The notes under the pieces are model-generated. The model did no database searches. It saw only the letters and a list, made by a program, of their open reading frames with translations, and was not told the DNA's origin. From Notospermus geniculatus (lineage: Eukaryota > Nemertea > Pilidiophora > Heteronemertea > Lineidae): a stretch of DNA of 64,000 nt. This document shows, piece after piece, positions 1 to 10,234 of this stretch (within the stretch, counting starts at the first letter, position 1; each line of letters begins with the position of its first letter). The position numbers and the translations under genes are program-made. The stretch covers positions 1-64,000 of the forward strand of contig NMRB01001957.1 of the NCBI GenBank assembly GCA_002633025.1. Reading direction: 5' to 3'.

Positions 1-198
1 TCTAGATTTAATGAACGCAGGTGTGTCATTACACCACATGAGATGGATAAGTGACTTCATATACCGCGTGTACTTATCCTTCACGAATCGTAATTGTTCC
101 CTTCTGGTAAAACCAGGTTGAAAAAAGTTGTTGGGATATAAGAATAACTTCACTGACATATCATAATTGTTTGCCTTTTAGAAGGAAAAAACATGATC

Positions 199-578
199 AG
201 GGCCCGGTTGCAGCAAAGGTCGTAGGTGCTATCTTAAAGGAGCACGGTATTTCCACTTTTTCTCGACAGCCGGCGCCACCGCGCTACTCTCCAACCCAAG
301 GACTAACAACGCTGTCGGCGAATTGACCCGATTTACTACGTACATTTTGTAACGCATTTTTGTAGTTCGTCTTACTGCCGCTAGGCGGCTCCCTCTACGT
401 CGGCAGTCATTTGAGATCCAATACCGTGCTCCTTTGAAGTTACAGGAACAAAATTGCACCAGGACATCGTCCTAACTTTCCTGCCTATAGGCAGTTACGA
501 CATGTCTTAGGGGTTGTCCCAAATTCCATATCTTACGATAAGAACTTTGGTGCAACCTGGTGCAACCGGGCCCTGGTA
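199..578. mobile_element. Foldback element, termini GGGCCCGGTTGCA
   Basis: GGGCCCGGTTGCAGC near 200 is answered by TGCAACCGGGCCC near 575, and the arms continue with AAGGTCGTAGGTGCTATCTTA against a similar inverted stretch. The interior holds a second palindromic element (238-433). No clear TSD. Confidence 0.6.
238..433. mobile_element. TTAA-type foldback nested in the 199-578 element
   Basis: The termini are AGGAGCACGGTATTTCC and its inverted partner ending CCGTGCTCCT. The element is bounded by TTAA (234-237) and TTGA (434-437), a decayed TTAA duplication. The AGGAG start resembles family N. Confidence 0.65.
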
Positions 579-607
579 CTGATGCGTGCCGAGTGGTAAT
601 GCCAGTG

Positions 608-786
608 TAACGTCATTGAATGTCCCCATCTGTGAGTGCCCCCCTGCTATTTTCTGACGGCCTATGCTGCGATTTGGCAACAGTCGACACAGAGAGAAAC
701 GTGGCTGTCCATCTGCCAGCGTTTCCCAACTACAGGTAAAGGGAAATACGGTCATACGGGAATACTGGCAGATGTAACACCTTTCC
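608..786. mobile_element. Family A foldback, copy 1 (left end degraded)
   Basis: Shares the CCCATCTGTGAGTG, TTTCTGACGG, ACAGAGAGAAACGTG and ATCTGCCAGCGTTTCCC blocks, and the right end GGCAGATGTAACACC, with copy 2 at 8406-8587. The left terminus is poorly preserved. Confidence 0.65.
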
Positions 787-954
787 ATTCCATTTGAAGT
801 AGAAATGTTGGCACTTATCAACATTTGTAGTGACCAGAAGACACTCTCGACATGACCCACAATTACATGTACATGTACGTCGTCCATCACCCCTAGCTAA
901 ACACGGAGTTTACCATAATCTCCCGTGACCTCACAATGACACAGGGGCCGTACA

Positions 955-1232
955 TGTATGCATAAAACATCTTAAAGGCCTGTTTCCACTGGACCGGTTT
1001 CCGCTGCGGTTTGCGGCGCCGGGTTTTTCCACAGGGTTTTGGATAATCATTCGATGATTTAACAATACATGGCGTGTTAATTATTATCCCAATGCCTGTG
1101 AAAATCGCTCCGACGCCGCAAACCGCTGCGGAAGCCGTTGTAGTGGAAACAGGCCTTAAGTGTAAAATGTCCCTTATCTTTTGTTTAGAACAATAGTTTA
1201 AGGGAAATTTTACACTTTGTTTTATGCATACG
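955..1232. mobile_element. Palindromic element split by element K
   Basis: The outer arms GTATGCATAAAACA and TGTTTTATGCATAC pair with each other. The inner arms AAGTGTAAAATGTCCCTTA and TAAGGGAAATTTTACACTT also pair, but only if K (976-1156) is removed, which shows that K inserted into the left arm. Confidence 0.7.
976..1156. mobile_element. Element K, TWA-type foldback (AGGCCTGTTTCCAC)
   Basis: The TIR AGGCCTGTTTCCACT pairs with the right end AGTGGAAACAGGCCT. The arms extend into CCGCTGCGGTTTGCGGCG and its complement. The 3-bp TSD TAA is present at 973-975 and 1157-1159. A TWA duplication is characteristic of PIF/Harbinger-type insertion. Confidence 0.8.
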
Positions 1233-1773
1233 GTTCCAGGTCTGCTAATCAGGTTCTACGAACAACGTTATTTTGGGTTATGTGGTTCCCAGAAATTTTA
1301 GTACGATAATACCTCACGAATTAAAAATTGCAGTAAATCTGACAAAAGCAAAGACGCAGTGATTGGAAATGAGATGATTCTTTTCGGATCAAAAGAAGTA
1401 TTCTTTCGATCACACGGCGTCTTGTTATTTCCCCGCTGTTGTTGACAGGATGGCCCTCCGTTGAATAAATCCTCCGCGGAAGGCTATGGTTAAAAACGTG
1501 TGATGGAGCAACATACGGCTGTCAACGTCAGCCGAGGCGTGTTTTCGATGGGAATTGCCGCTACGGATGAACTTGATCCGAGGGTTATCGGAAAATTTTT
1601 ATACTGCACGTTTCGAAGATTTGTCAATCGGTGTTACTTGTAGGTTTTTGTTACATCTCTCGTGTGATTTTCTGGGGATACAAAAATGGGCTCTGTACCC
1701 TCTAAGATATTTCCTTATAGCTCGCCATTGTACAATGACATGTTGTTTGTTTCTCATCACATGGTATTATAAA

Positions 1774-2125
1774 AGGAGCTGGACGTCCAAGTTGTAAACA
1801 CGATATTCACTAGTCTCGGTCACCCAGCCGCTCGGTCACCCAGCCGAATCTGAGGATCGAACGTTTGTGTCGCAGTACCTGCGGAACGAAACGGTTGGCT
1901 GCGCGAGACTAGATATTCACTTCAGTACATATCACCAATAATAGGTGGCAGCACAGCGTGGATAGAGAACCAGTGAGTGGTTGAGTGAGTTGCATTGGAC
2001 CGGGCACCAGTCTAACGATCAAGGGGTGCTACTGGTGCTGCCACCTTCACGAAGGAATAAAACTAGTTTGCCGACCACTGTTTGTAAACAAACTGGTTTG
2101 TTTACAACCTGGACGTCGAACTCCT
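1774..2125. mobile_element. Family N foldback, copy 1
   Basis: The TIR AGGAGCTGGACGTCCAAG pairs with the right end GGACGTCGAACTCCT, and TTAA follows at 2126-2129 (left side TAAA). The interior matches copy N2 at 18839-19084, except for a 101-bp insertion at 1811-1911. TTAA duplication is typical of piggyBac- or Kolobok-type insertion. Confidence 0.75.
1811..1911. mobile_element. 101-bp insert in N1 with 9-bp TSD
   Basis: The ends TAGTCTCG and CGAGACTA are inverted. The 9-bp direct repeat GATATTCAC lies on both sides (1802-1810, 1912-1920). Copy N2 has the uninterrupted site with a single GATATTCAC. The insert contains CGGTCACCCAGCCG twice. Confidence 0.8.
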
Positions 2126-2327
2126 TTAAGATGTTTGGCAGTACATGACGTTGTGTTGGTTTTCGTCGACGATCGTCTCAGAGGCTGTTTGGGCATGGGA
2201 AAGTGCAAGGTGAAATGGGCAGTGAGTTTTCTGTACGCATGTTGTTCCCTACCCGTGGGTGTACCCACGATACAGGACGATTTTTTTACAGTGTGGGAAC
2301 TTTCTTTACTATCAAACTATAGAAGTG

Positions 2328-2614
2328 CACTGTTAGAAATAACAGAGGATTGTACACAAAATTCCTGCAGCAGAGTCCCCAGGACTGTTAATATTTATTT
2401 AAGTCTGTAATTTTACAGATCCAGAGACTTGACTGGAGGCTGACCAAATTATTTTTTCATATTGCTCTCAGAAAGCATCATTATGGAAAGTCCAATTGAG
2501 TCCAACCAATACAGGAAAACATAAATCATACCATATGTAAATTTACAGAACGTTCCGGGGACTCTGCTGCAGGCAGTTTCTGTAAAATTATTACTAACAA
2601 TAATTTCTAACATG
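2328..2614. mobile_element. Family V foldback, copy 1
   Basis: The left end CACTGTTAGAAATAACAGAG and a degraded right end ATTTCTAACATGTG flank inverted blocks GCAGCAGAGTCCC and GGGACTCTGCTGC. The whole length is similar to copy 2 at 50022-50307. Confidence 0.75.
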
Positions 2615-2634
2615 TGTGGTCAAAGAAAAATATT

Positions 2635-2753
2635 AGAGAGCTTTCGCAACCGTCCGGTTAGGCCCAACGACGACGTTTATCTATTGTTCGGGTAGACTCA
2701 CACAATAGATAAACGTCGTCGTAGGGCCTAACCGGGCGGTTGCGAAAGCTCTC
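2635..2753. mobile_element. Family G foldback, copy 1
   Basis: This is an almost perfect palindrome with arms of about 50 bp, starting GAGAGCTTTCGCAACCG and containing GACGACGTTTATCTATTG, with TA at 2633-2634 and 2754-2755. The second copy (22207-22294) begins GGGAGGTTTCGCAAGC, linking it to family B termini. Confidence 0.85.
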
Positions 2754-2755
2754 TA

Positions 2756-3881
2756 GTATCCAAACTAGATACTAACACCTGGTTACTCAATTCATGAATC
2801 AGTAAGCAGACCATCCCGGAGATAGTACGAATGTTGCCGTCCGGCCACTCAACTCCGTCTACTCGTCATTACAATGATGACACAGTAGCCATGAACGGCC
2901 AATGCTAAGAACCCTATACCTCATCTTGTCGTATATTGCGGCCTGTAATTTCCTTACGGCGGAGACTTACAAGCATTAACCATTACGCTAATTGCTCGAA
3001 CACACATCATCCCGTACTATAACCATGAAGTAATGTGCAGATGAGGGGTGATTTAGTGGACAATATCCCTGTTGATGTTATCGTGTCATATACGGACGGA
3101 TCGTTCTGTCTGGAAATAATTTGATGATTGCTGGCTAGTAAAGTGGGCAACCCAAGGAGGTGATTTCCATTGTTACAACAGAAGGTGGCGCTCATACCTC
3201 GCACCAATCTGTTACGCCGTGCTCACAGGATTGTGGGTAATAAAGATGGCGTCGGGTGATTGACAGCGAACTACTTTCTTGGCTGATCATGTGATCCCTC
3301 GATCCCTGTAGTTTCTAGGATCAAAATACCTACAAACCTCGCTTATTATGGGTGGTTACTTGCTATACAATTATTCACAAAACGTCTGTAAATATTTTTG
3401 CATTAAACAAAGAATGTTCAGCCAATAACTCGGATTTATTTTTCGGCCAAGATTCCTACGCTGTGATGAGGTCGCGGACGTACACCTCGGCCAAATCTGC
3501 CCGATGTGATGCGTTCCAGAGGTCTGTGCGTAATCAGTCTCGCGCAGCCTGTGTGGACACAATGGGTGATTTCTAATTCTGTCTGGTGCCAAATAAATTC
3601 TTGAAACTTTTGTATACCTAAAACGCGACTTTTTACAGCACCTCAGAGTCAACGGTGCTTCCTCTCCATTACTCCAGCCTCTCCCGAAACCTTTCTCGGG
3701 AACTCAAGGAGCACCTCTTTCAGCAAGAATGTATATTCTTGCTTTCAGTGATCATCGGTCCTTTCAGAGTAGTTGAGGAAAAGAGGTGGCGAATTGAAAG
3801 CGCGCTCTCGGAGACGGGTCAAGCCCTCCTGATATGTGCCAGTGGTGGTGGTGATAATGTTGGTTCTAGTGCTCAATGTGG
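2756..3881. other. No gene or repeat structure recognised
   Basis: Open frames here are short and overlap on both strands. I saw no splice-supported exon, TIR pair or tandem array. Confidence 0.5.
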
Positions 3882-3896
3882 CTAGGACAATTTATT

Positions 3897-4134
3897 ATAG
3901 AAAACATAAGTCGTCTCCGAATTTTGCAGATTTTCGGCCCCATCCGGGGTCTTCCTCAGGCACTTTCTAGTCGAGATCCCAGAAGTGTAAAGTGGAACCA
4001 TTAAAGTGTGAAGTGGATCTCGACTAGAAAGTGCCTGAGGAAGACCCCGGTTGGGGTCGAAAATCTGCAAAATTCGGAGACGACATATGTTTTCTATCAT
4101 TTTGTGTGTCGTTTTTTGTGCTCTATGTTGGATA
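3897..4134 (+). mobile_element. Family H palindromic element, copy 1, with long TSD
   Basis: Arms beginning CGAATTTTGCAGATTTTCG pair across the element, and each arm carries its own small hairpin of the type GACCCC-loop-GGGGTC, so a four-way cruciform can form. Beyond the right arm there is an unpaired tail, ATTTTGTGTGTCGTTTTTTG then TGCTCTATGTTGGATA. Flanking 15-mers 3882-3896 and 4135-4149 are near-identical direct repeats (CTARGACWATTTATT). Confidence 0.75.
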
Positions 4135-4506
4135 CTAAGACTATTTATTGATGCACGCTTCCACTTTCTCCTTTCCGTAAGTCAATCGTGCCCTCGTCAA
4201 GGCTTGCCCCTACACTTTCTGAAAACCACTTGGCTAGTAGTTCTCAGTGGCCAGGAAAAGGTCACCACCAACCTTACTCACTTGTACGAGTACATCACTC
4301 AATTCACTGGAACAGTAATGGTGTCCTTTGAGGAATTTAACTCGTCCAAATCGGATGAAGGGAAAGGATATCAAAGTTTCTAATTACATTCACACAAATC
4401 TCTGATTAATACCACCTAAGGCGCACGCCACACATCGTCTGGGTGGACTTATATCTCATGTCATAACCTTCGGTGCGAAACGCCGATGGAAGGGTAGCCA
4501 TGTTAA

Positions 4507-4770
4507 AGATAATGTATCACGGAATATTTTCGTGATATTTTGCTTGTTTATGTCCAGTCTTTCTTTGCCTTTTGAGTAATTTGTTGGTGGCATCCCCCTC
4601 TAGAAATTCTAGCTTTTGATAACGAAAGTATTCGATTGGTGAGTTGGGATGTCCCAAAAATCCAAAATAACATGATATAAACATCCATGTTTACAAACAT
4701 TGAATGTAAACAATGAAGTCACGATACATGTACATGTACATGTACATGTACATGTACATGTACATTGTCT
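4507..4770. mobile_element. Family D, copy 1, TTAA-type
   Basis: AGATAATGTATCACG on the left and ACATTGTCT on the right, with TTAA at 4503-4506 and 4771-4774. The interior shares GTCTTTCTTTG, TTTGTTGGTGGCAT and the AAACATCCATGTTTACAAAC hairpin with the other D copies. The right TIR has been expanded by an ACATGT array. Confidence 0.8.
4727..4766. repeat. (ACATGT)n microsatellite inside D1
   Basis: About six and a half copies of the self-complementary hexamer ACATGT replace the usual GATACATT stretch of the D right terminus. Confidence 0.9.
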
Positions 4771-4977
4771 TTAACATGGCTAAAAATATTGATATTCTGA
4801 TGAAGTCTGTCGTAAAGACTAGCTCTGTAAAGAAATCATTAGCGTTTCAGGGTCGACACGTATCGTTTTGTTTGATAGCGTCTGTGGTATAGGCGGATCG
4901 GCAGAGGCTACGCAATCGAATCACGTACGGGAGACTCGGGGTTTTATAATGAACCAGTTCGTTACTTTACACTCTTA

Positions 4978-5547
4978 AGCCTGGCGCAGATCGACCTTGC
5001 GACTGGATGCAACTACCTGCAATGCCGTTGCCGGCAATGGTTGCGACTGGCTGAAAACAGTTGCAACTGATCAGTTGCACAAACAGGTCGATCTGAGCGG
5101 CCCGGCAACGCTATTGCCGACCGTTGCAGGTAGTTGCAATCAGTTGCACATGTTCTACTCGTTGCCGACCATTGCATCTAGTTGCATTCAGTCGAAGTCG
5201 ATGTGCGCGCTCTGGCAATGAATTTCCTCGTTTGTGGTGCACATTAGACTGGTTCGTAGTCCCAACTGGCTCCGATGTTGGGACCGGGAACCAGTCTAGG
5301 TGCACAGCCATTTTGAATGTTTATCACATGACTCCCGAGTACGAGTTGTCCGTTCGGAAGACATCGACAATTTCCGTGTAGCATTCAGTTCAGTTGCATG
5401 TGTCGATGTGCGCGCTCCGGATTGAGACTGGTTTGTGCCACTTGTTGCCGCAATGACCAGTCGCAATCGGTGTGCGCTGTCCGCTCACATCGACAGCGAC
5501 TGTTGCAGGTAGTTGCATCCAGTCGCAAGGTCGATCTGCGCCAGGCT
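4978..5547. mobile_element. Element M, TWA-type foldback
   Basis: AGCCTGGCGCAGATCGACC on the left pairs with GGTCGATCTGCGCCAGGCT on the right, and the arms go on through GCGACTGGATGCAACTACCT. TSD TTA at 4975-4977 and 5548-5550. A smaller hairpin (5238-5305, ends GTGCAC) sits inside. Confidence 0.85.
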
Positions 5548-5721
5548 TTAGTTGCTCTGAAATTAGGGATCGGATGAACGGTGAGTGGACTGCTTTTGGT
5601 GTTCTTCTGAGACTGTGAAGAGATTTAGGTGATGATGCACAACAAAGCAGCTGTGCCCCTGATCTGTCCCTGAAGTGGTGGCAATGCCTGTCCCTTTGCT
5701 CGCCGAGGATGATTGGTCTAA

Positions 5722-6219
5722 TGCCTCATCACACTGAGCTAGTACGTTCTAGAAAATGGTGCCGAACGGGCTCAAACTCTGTGCAAACGGAATGGACGTA
5801 GTGGCAATTTTTACAGTCTTTTTACGAACTTCATGGACGGGCTCGGACGGGAAGGGTGCTCCAGAACGTCGAGACATTATTTTGGCCAACGTTAAGGGCC
5901 TGTCACACTGAAGTGGGTCTCAAAACGTCTTGCCCCGTCCTAAAAAAATCGTAAAACGGGCTAGAACGTGTAATCCCTGGCAAAATAATGCCTCGATGTT
6001 CTGGAGCACCCTTCCCGTCCATGAAGTTCGTAAAAAGACCGTAAAAAGTTGCCACTACGTCCACTCCGTTCACACACAGTTTGAGCCCGTTTGGCAACAT
6101 TTTCAAGAACGTACTGAGAACTAGCTCAGTGTGATGGGGTGTTACACGTCCTAGCCCGTTTACGAATTTTTTAGGACGGGGCAGTACGTGTTGAGAACTA
6201 CTTCAGTGTGACAGTACCT
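5722..6219. mobile_element. Family L element interrupted by another L
   Basis: The left end TGCCTCATCACACTGAG and right end CAGTGTGACAGTACCT carry TSD TAA (5719-5721, 6220-6222). Its body is interrupted at 5894 and resumes at 6142 with TTACACGTCCTAGCCCG, matching uninterrupted L4 (18129-18375). Confidence 0.75.
5895..6141. mobile_element. Family L element inserted into another L
   Basis: Begins AGGGCCTGTCACACTGAAG and ends CTCAGTGTGATGGGG(TG), with TSD TTA at 5892-5894 and 6142-6144. It is in the opposite orientation to its host element. Confidence 0.75.
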
Positions 6220-6699
6220 TAAATGTACTAAAAAGTCCTAAACGAATACTAAAGTCAGTCAGCAGAATTTAGTGCCGTCGTCGATGGCCGCATGTCCAGC
6301 TGGAGTGTAATAACCAGATGGTAGCGAGTTTGGGGTAAATTACTGACACAATTAGGCGTCCAGCCAGTGGGAAATTGATATCTAGAAGCAGTAAGGTTAA
6401 ACCTGAGATCGATGGCCAATTGGCCGCAGTCTTGGTTATGTTGGCCTAATGCAGCGAAAAATTGGCCGTGTTCTGTGGTGAGGTGACACGTTCGAGATAC
6501 GGTTCGATGTGTCCAATAATGGTCACTACAGCGGAAACGAAAGCAAGTGAGCGGGGAAGTTGGTAACGGATAATTTTGTGTCTGTTGGCGTGGTGTTAGA
6601 TCATTCCCGTGACAATAGTCCATGATTGAAAATGAACTAATATGCATTTCGTTTTTTGGTGTTGCTTGGAATGTTTTCTGCTGGTGGTACTGCTACCTA

Positions 6700-7195
6700 C
6701 TAGGTGGTTGGCCCTTCCTCTCGGTCACAAGTCCTTCTCCTCGGTCGCTGGCAGGCCCGGATCCAAGGGGGTGTACCCCTATTTTTGGCAGAGCAATGAT
6801 TTTTTCAACAAGAAAATATTTAATCAGATAAAAATTGGAGTATGCATCTAAAGAACTTAAAAATTGTCAAAATTTTCTTGGGAGTGACCCCCAGACCCCC
6901 ATTTGGGCTTTGCGCTTTCGGTGCTCGTCGCCTCCGTCTAGCTACGCCCCCTTTCTGTCAATCCTGGATCCGGCCCTGGCTGGTCCTTCTCCTCGGTGAT
7001 GACTGGGTCCTTTTCCTTGGTCACAGGTCCTTCTTCTCGGTGACTGGTCCTTCTCCTCGGTCGCTGGTCCTTCTCCTCGGTCGTTGGTCCTTCTCCTCGG
7101 TCACAGGTCCTCCTCCTGGATCACAGGTCCTTCTCCTCGGTCACAGGTCCTTCTCGGTCGCTGGTCCTTCTCCACTGTCACTGGTCCTTCTGAGT
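6700..7195 (+). repeat. Minisatellite of CTCGGTCACAGGTCCTTCTC-like units
   Basis: Degenerate 18-24 bp units built from TCCTTCTCCTCGGTC and CACTGG/CACAGG repeat from about 6700 to 7195, interrupted by an insertion at 6752-6978. Long open frames across it are by-products of the repeat. Confidence 0.85.
6752..6978. mobile_element. Element KK inserted in the minisatellite, 5-bp TSD
   Basis: Termini CAGGCCCGGATCCA and TGGATCCGGCCCTG are inverted, and GCTGG is duplicated at 6747-6751 and 6979-6983. Similar termini occur in the repeat fragments at 13322-13480 and 36584-36633. Confidence 0.75.
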
Positions 7196-7614
7196 CGTGC
7201 AGTTTGCACGTTTTTCACATCGGCGTCAAGATGTATAACTCTATGGGGAAAAAACAAATCAAACACGACCATTGTCACGGAGTGCTTTTTACCGAGTTCC
7301 ACAAGTTGCTCACCAGATCATCATACACAATGATGCCGCCTTCGACCCTTTTTAAGGTTTGATACATCAACAATCTCCGGTAGACAAGTGAGCAATCTGA
7401 GATCGAAATGCACATGACACATTGTGCGTTTCCATGGATTCGCATCTGTTTGGGTCTAGGTTGCCGCGCCAGCCATTGTACTTCGAAAGTTTCACCGCGG
7501 CCAGAACACTTAGTATTATCGGTTTGTCCACGCAGTCGCTAAAGCTGTGACAATGACGTTTTACATGTAGTTTCCCCATTTTGGCCCTTTTTACGTTAGG
7601 TAAGGGACATAATA

Positions 7615-7999
7615 GTGAGGTTTCGCAAATCTGACGAAACACGAAGTACGAAATGCGAAAATCAACTTCATTTCCATGACGTAATGTATTTCTGGAGATG
7701 GTTGCTACCACAAATGTCCCTGCCGCCAGTGCGTCTTTTAGCATATCATGTAAGACCGAGAGAGTTATGGTGCATCTTGAATTTTTAAATTTCCACTTCG
7801 TATCAACGAAGTGGAAACGAAAGATAAATTTCACAGTTATACATCGCAACTCTATCGGTCTAACGTGATACGCTAAAAGACGCTCTTGCAGCAGGCGATA
7901 TTTCTGGTACCAATCATCTCCTGAAATACACTACGTCATGGAAATGAAGTCCAATTTCGTATTTCCTACTTCGTGTTTCGTCAGATTGCGAAGCCTCAC
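7615..7999. mobile_element. Family B foldback, copy 1
   Basis: The TIR GTGAGGTTTCGCAAATC pairs with the right end GCGAAGCCTCAC, flanked by TA. Both arms carry the B blocks ACGAAGTACGAAATACGAAA, GGTTGGTACCACAAAT and GAAGTGGAAA. The arms are only partly similar to each other, so the element has an orientation. Two overlapping open frames on the minus strand are readings through the palindrome. Confidence 0.85.
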
Positions 8000-8405
8000 T
8001 AATGAAACCCAAGTTCCCTGCAGATATAAAAATACGTACAGGCATCAGATCGATATGGTTTGAAAAAACGTTTTCCTTTTTCCTCGGCTGCACTTGGTTA
8101 TAAGGGCAAACAACTGATTAGGTCATGTGGAATGTTCCTAATGCGTCCCCGTCTGCGCATTTCCCGTCTCTGTCTATTACTGTCGTGGCCAGGGGACATC
8201 TAATGGGTTTACCTGGCGTGGTTTCACGGAGATCGATAGGTATATGTACAGGACGTATGGCATAGCCAGAGACATACTGCTCTCAATGGTAAAAGGGGAA
8301 CCTGATAAATCATCGTAATAGCTCCATCCTGTAACACCACATGTACTGTACAGTAAAATGTTAATATTACTTCAGTCAGCCATTCTCCAAAATGGAGACA
8401 CTGTC

Positions 8406-8587
8406 GCCGGTGTAACATCTGCCAGTGTTCCCCATCTGTGAGTGTTCCCCTCCTATTGTCTGACGGAATAAGCGGCGACTTGACAATAGGGGACACACAG
8501 AGAAACGTGTCGATCTATCTGCCAGCGTTTCCCAAACAATAAGGGGACACAGTCACCCACAGAAACACTGGCAGATATAACTCCGGC
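8406..8587. mobile_element. Family A foldback, copy 2
   Basis: GCCGGTGTAACATCTGCCAG pairs with CTGGCAGATATAACTCCGGC. A direct repeat ACTGTC lies at 8400-8405 and 8588-8593. The central part contains TGACGGAATAAGCGGCGAC, also seen at 37350 and (inverted) at 48922. Confidence 0.8.
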
Positions 8588-8623
8588 ACTGTCGTTTACC
8601 ATTTGGGACACAAAATAGCATAA

Positions 8624-9022
8624 CGGAGGTTTCGCAAATCTGAAGAAACACGAAGTACATGTAGGAAATACGTGATTGGACTTCACTTCCATGACGTAAT
8701 GTATTTACAGGAGATGGTGTGGTATCACAAATATCGCCTGCTGCAAGAGCGTCTTTTGGCATATGACGTTAGACTGATAGAGTTACGGTGTAAATCAAAC
8801 TTTGAAATTTATTTTTCGTTTTCACTTCGTAGATACGAAGTGGAAATTTAAAAATTCAAGATGCACCATAACTCTCTTGACCTTACATGATATGCTAAAA
8901 GATACACTGGCAGAAGGGACATTTGTGGTGCCAACCATATCGAGAAATACATTAGGTCCTGGAAATTAAGTTGAATTTCGTATTTCGTACTTTCGTATTT
9001 CGTCAGATTTGCGAAACCTCAC
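8624..9022. mobile_element. Family B foldback, copy 2
   Basis: Left CGGAGGTTTCGCAAATC, right TTTGCGAAACCTCAC, TA on both sides. The right TA (9023-9024) is also the left flank of copy 3. Confidence 0.85.
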
Positions 9023-9024
9023 TA

Positions 9025-9415
9025 GGGAGTTTTCGCAAATCTGACGAAAAACGAAGTACGAAATACGAAATTGGACGTCATATCCATGACGTAATGTATT
9101 TCAGGAAATGGTTGGTACCACAAAATGTCCCTCCTGCCAGGGCGTCTTTTAGCATGTCATGTAAGATCGAAAGAGTTATGGCGCATCTTGAATTTTTAAA
9201 TTTCCAATTCGTATGAACGAAATGGAAACGAAGGATAAATTTAAAAGTTTAATATACACCGTACCTCTGTCGTTCTAACGTCATACGCTAAAAGACGCTC
9301 TTGCAGCAGGCGATATTTGTGGTACCAGCCATTTCCTGAAATACATTACGTCATAGATATGACGTCCAATTTCGTATTTCGTACTTCGTTTTTCGTCAGA
9401 TTTGCGAAAACTCCC
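9025..9415. mobile_element. Family B foldback, copy 3, abutting copy 2
   Basis: Left GGGAGTTTTCGCAAATC, right TTTGCGAAAACTCCC, TA at 9023-9024 and 9416-9417. Its arms are closer to each other in sequence (GGACGTCATATCCATGACG on both sides) than in most B copies. Confidence 0.85.
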
Positions 9416-10234
9416 TACTAATAGCTTTCACCGACCTAAAGACTCAGATCTGGCTTGGGGATGGGTCCTGGGGAAGAGGGTGATGGAGTGACAGTCGAGC
9501 TATTCGCCTTTTCTGCAATCACTTACGAGATAAGCAGTGGTACTACATGTATTTCTGTATGGGCCGCTAGCCACACACCACTAAATCTAGCGTCCAATGG
9601 AAATACCTAGTAAGTCACATTTTCGGAAAAAATGAGTTAAGGCCAAATTCGTACTTACTAGGTATTGTTTCATCATAATAAACAGTTTTTGTTTGCAAAG
9701 TGTTCGCCAAAGTCTCGGAAAGACAGTGGCGCGCTTACTCGGTTTTTACCTCTAAGTCATCAGAATTGTGACTTACTACGTTTTTCCCTTTGCAAATTCA
9801 GCATGAAATCAGAGGAAAAACATAGCAAATTGCATTTAATCCTGTTGTATGACATATTTTTAATTAGGAGCGTTTTCCACAACAAAAACTCTTCCAAGTT
9901 GTCATTCCACATAAACCCATTTTTCTCGAAAACAACAAAATGTGACATACTATGTATTTCCATTGGACGCCAGAAATAGCCTACCGACCAACGTAACTGA
10001 CCACTTCCTACATGTAGGGTTAGGGTATACATTTATACATGCAGTTATCATTAATTTTCTCTCGAACTCTCGTTGCAAATACCAGCTACTTGATTATAGC
10101 TATCTGCAAGTGATCAAATGAGTGGTATCTCCACTTTGCACTTCCCCACACGGGACTATTCACTCTAGAACGTAGCTAATAGCTTTACCTGGATTTATTT
10201 CATCCAGAAATCGATGAAGGAATCGCACGAGATA

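Noticed and set aside
4028-4070. CTGAGGA...GACCCC-GGTT-GGGGTC...GAAA in H1 resembles a hammerhead ribozyme core (CUGANGA, stem II, GAAA).
   Set aside because: An extra A lies before stem II, stem I cannot pair next to the core with the required partner, and H2 has TTGAAAA instead. The match follows from the cruciform layout.
6842-7333. 163-codon plus ORF with repeated LLLGHRSFSSV.
   Set aside because: It is a translation of the minisatellite and KK insert.
7367-7849. 160-codon minus ORF.
   Set aside because: Much of it reads through palindromic element B1 in the opposite sense; no domain, and B copies elsewhere have no conserved frame.
8820-8850. The central palindrome of B (ACTTCGTA-TACGAAGT) looks like the inverted arms of a loxP-type site.
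   Set aside because: Spacer is only 2 bp, several copies have mutated arms, and palindromic centres are expected in foldback elements.
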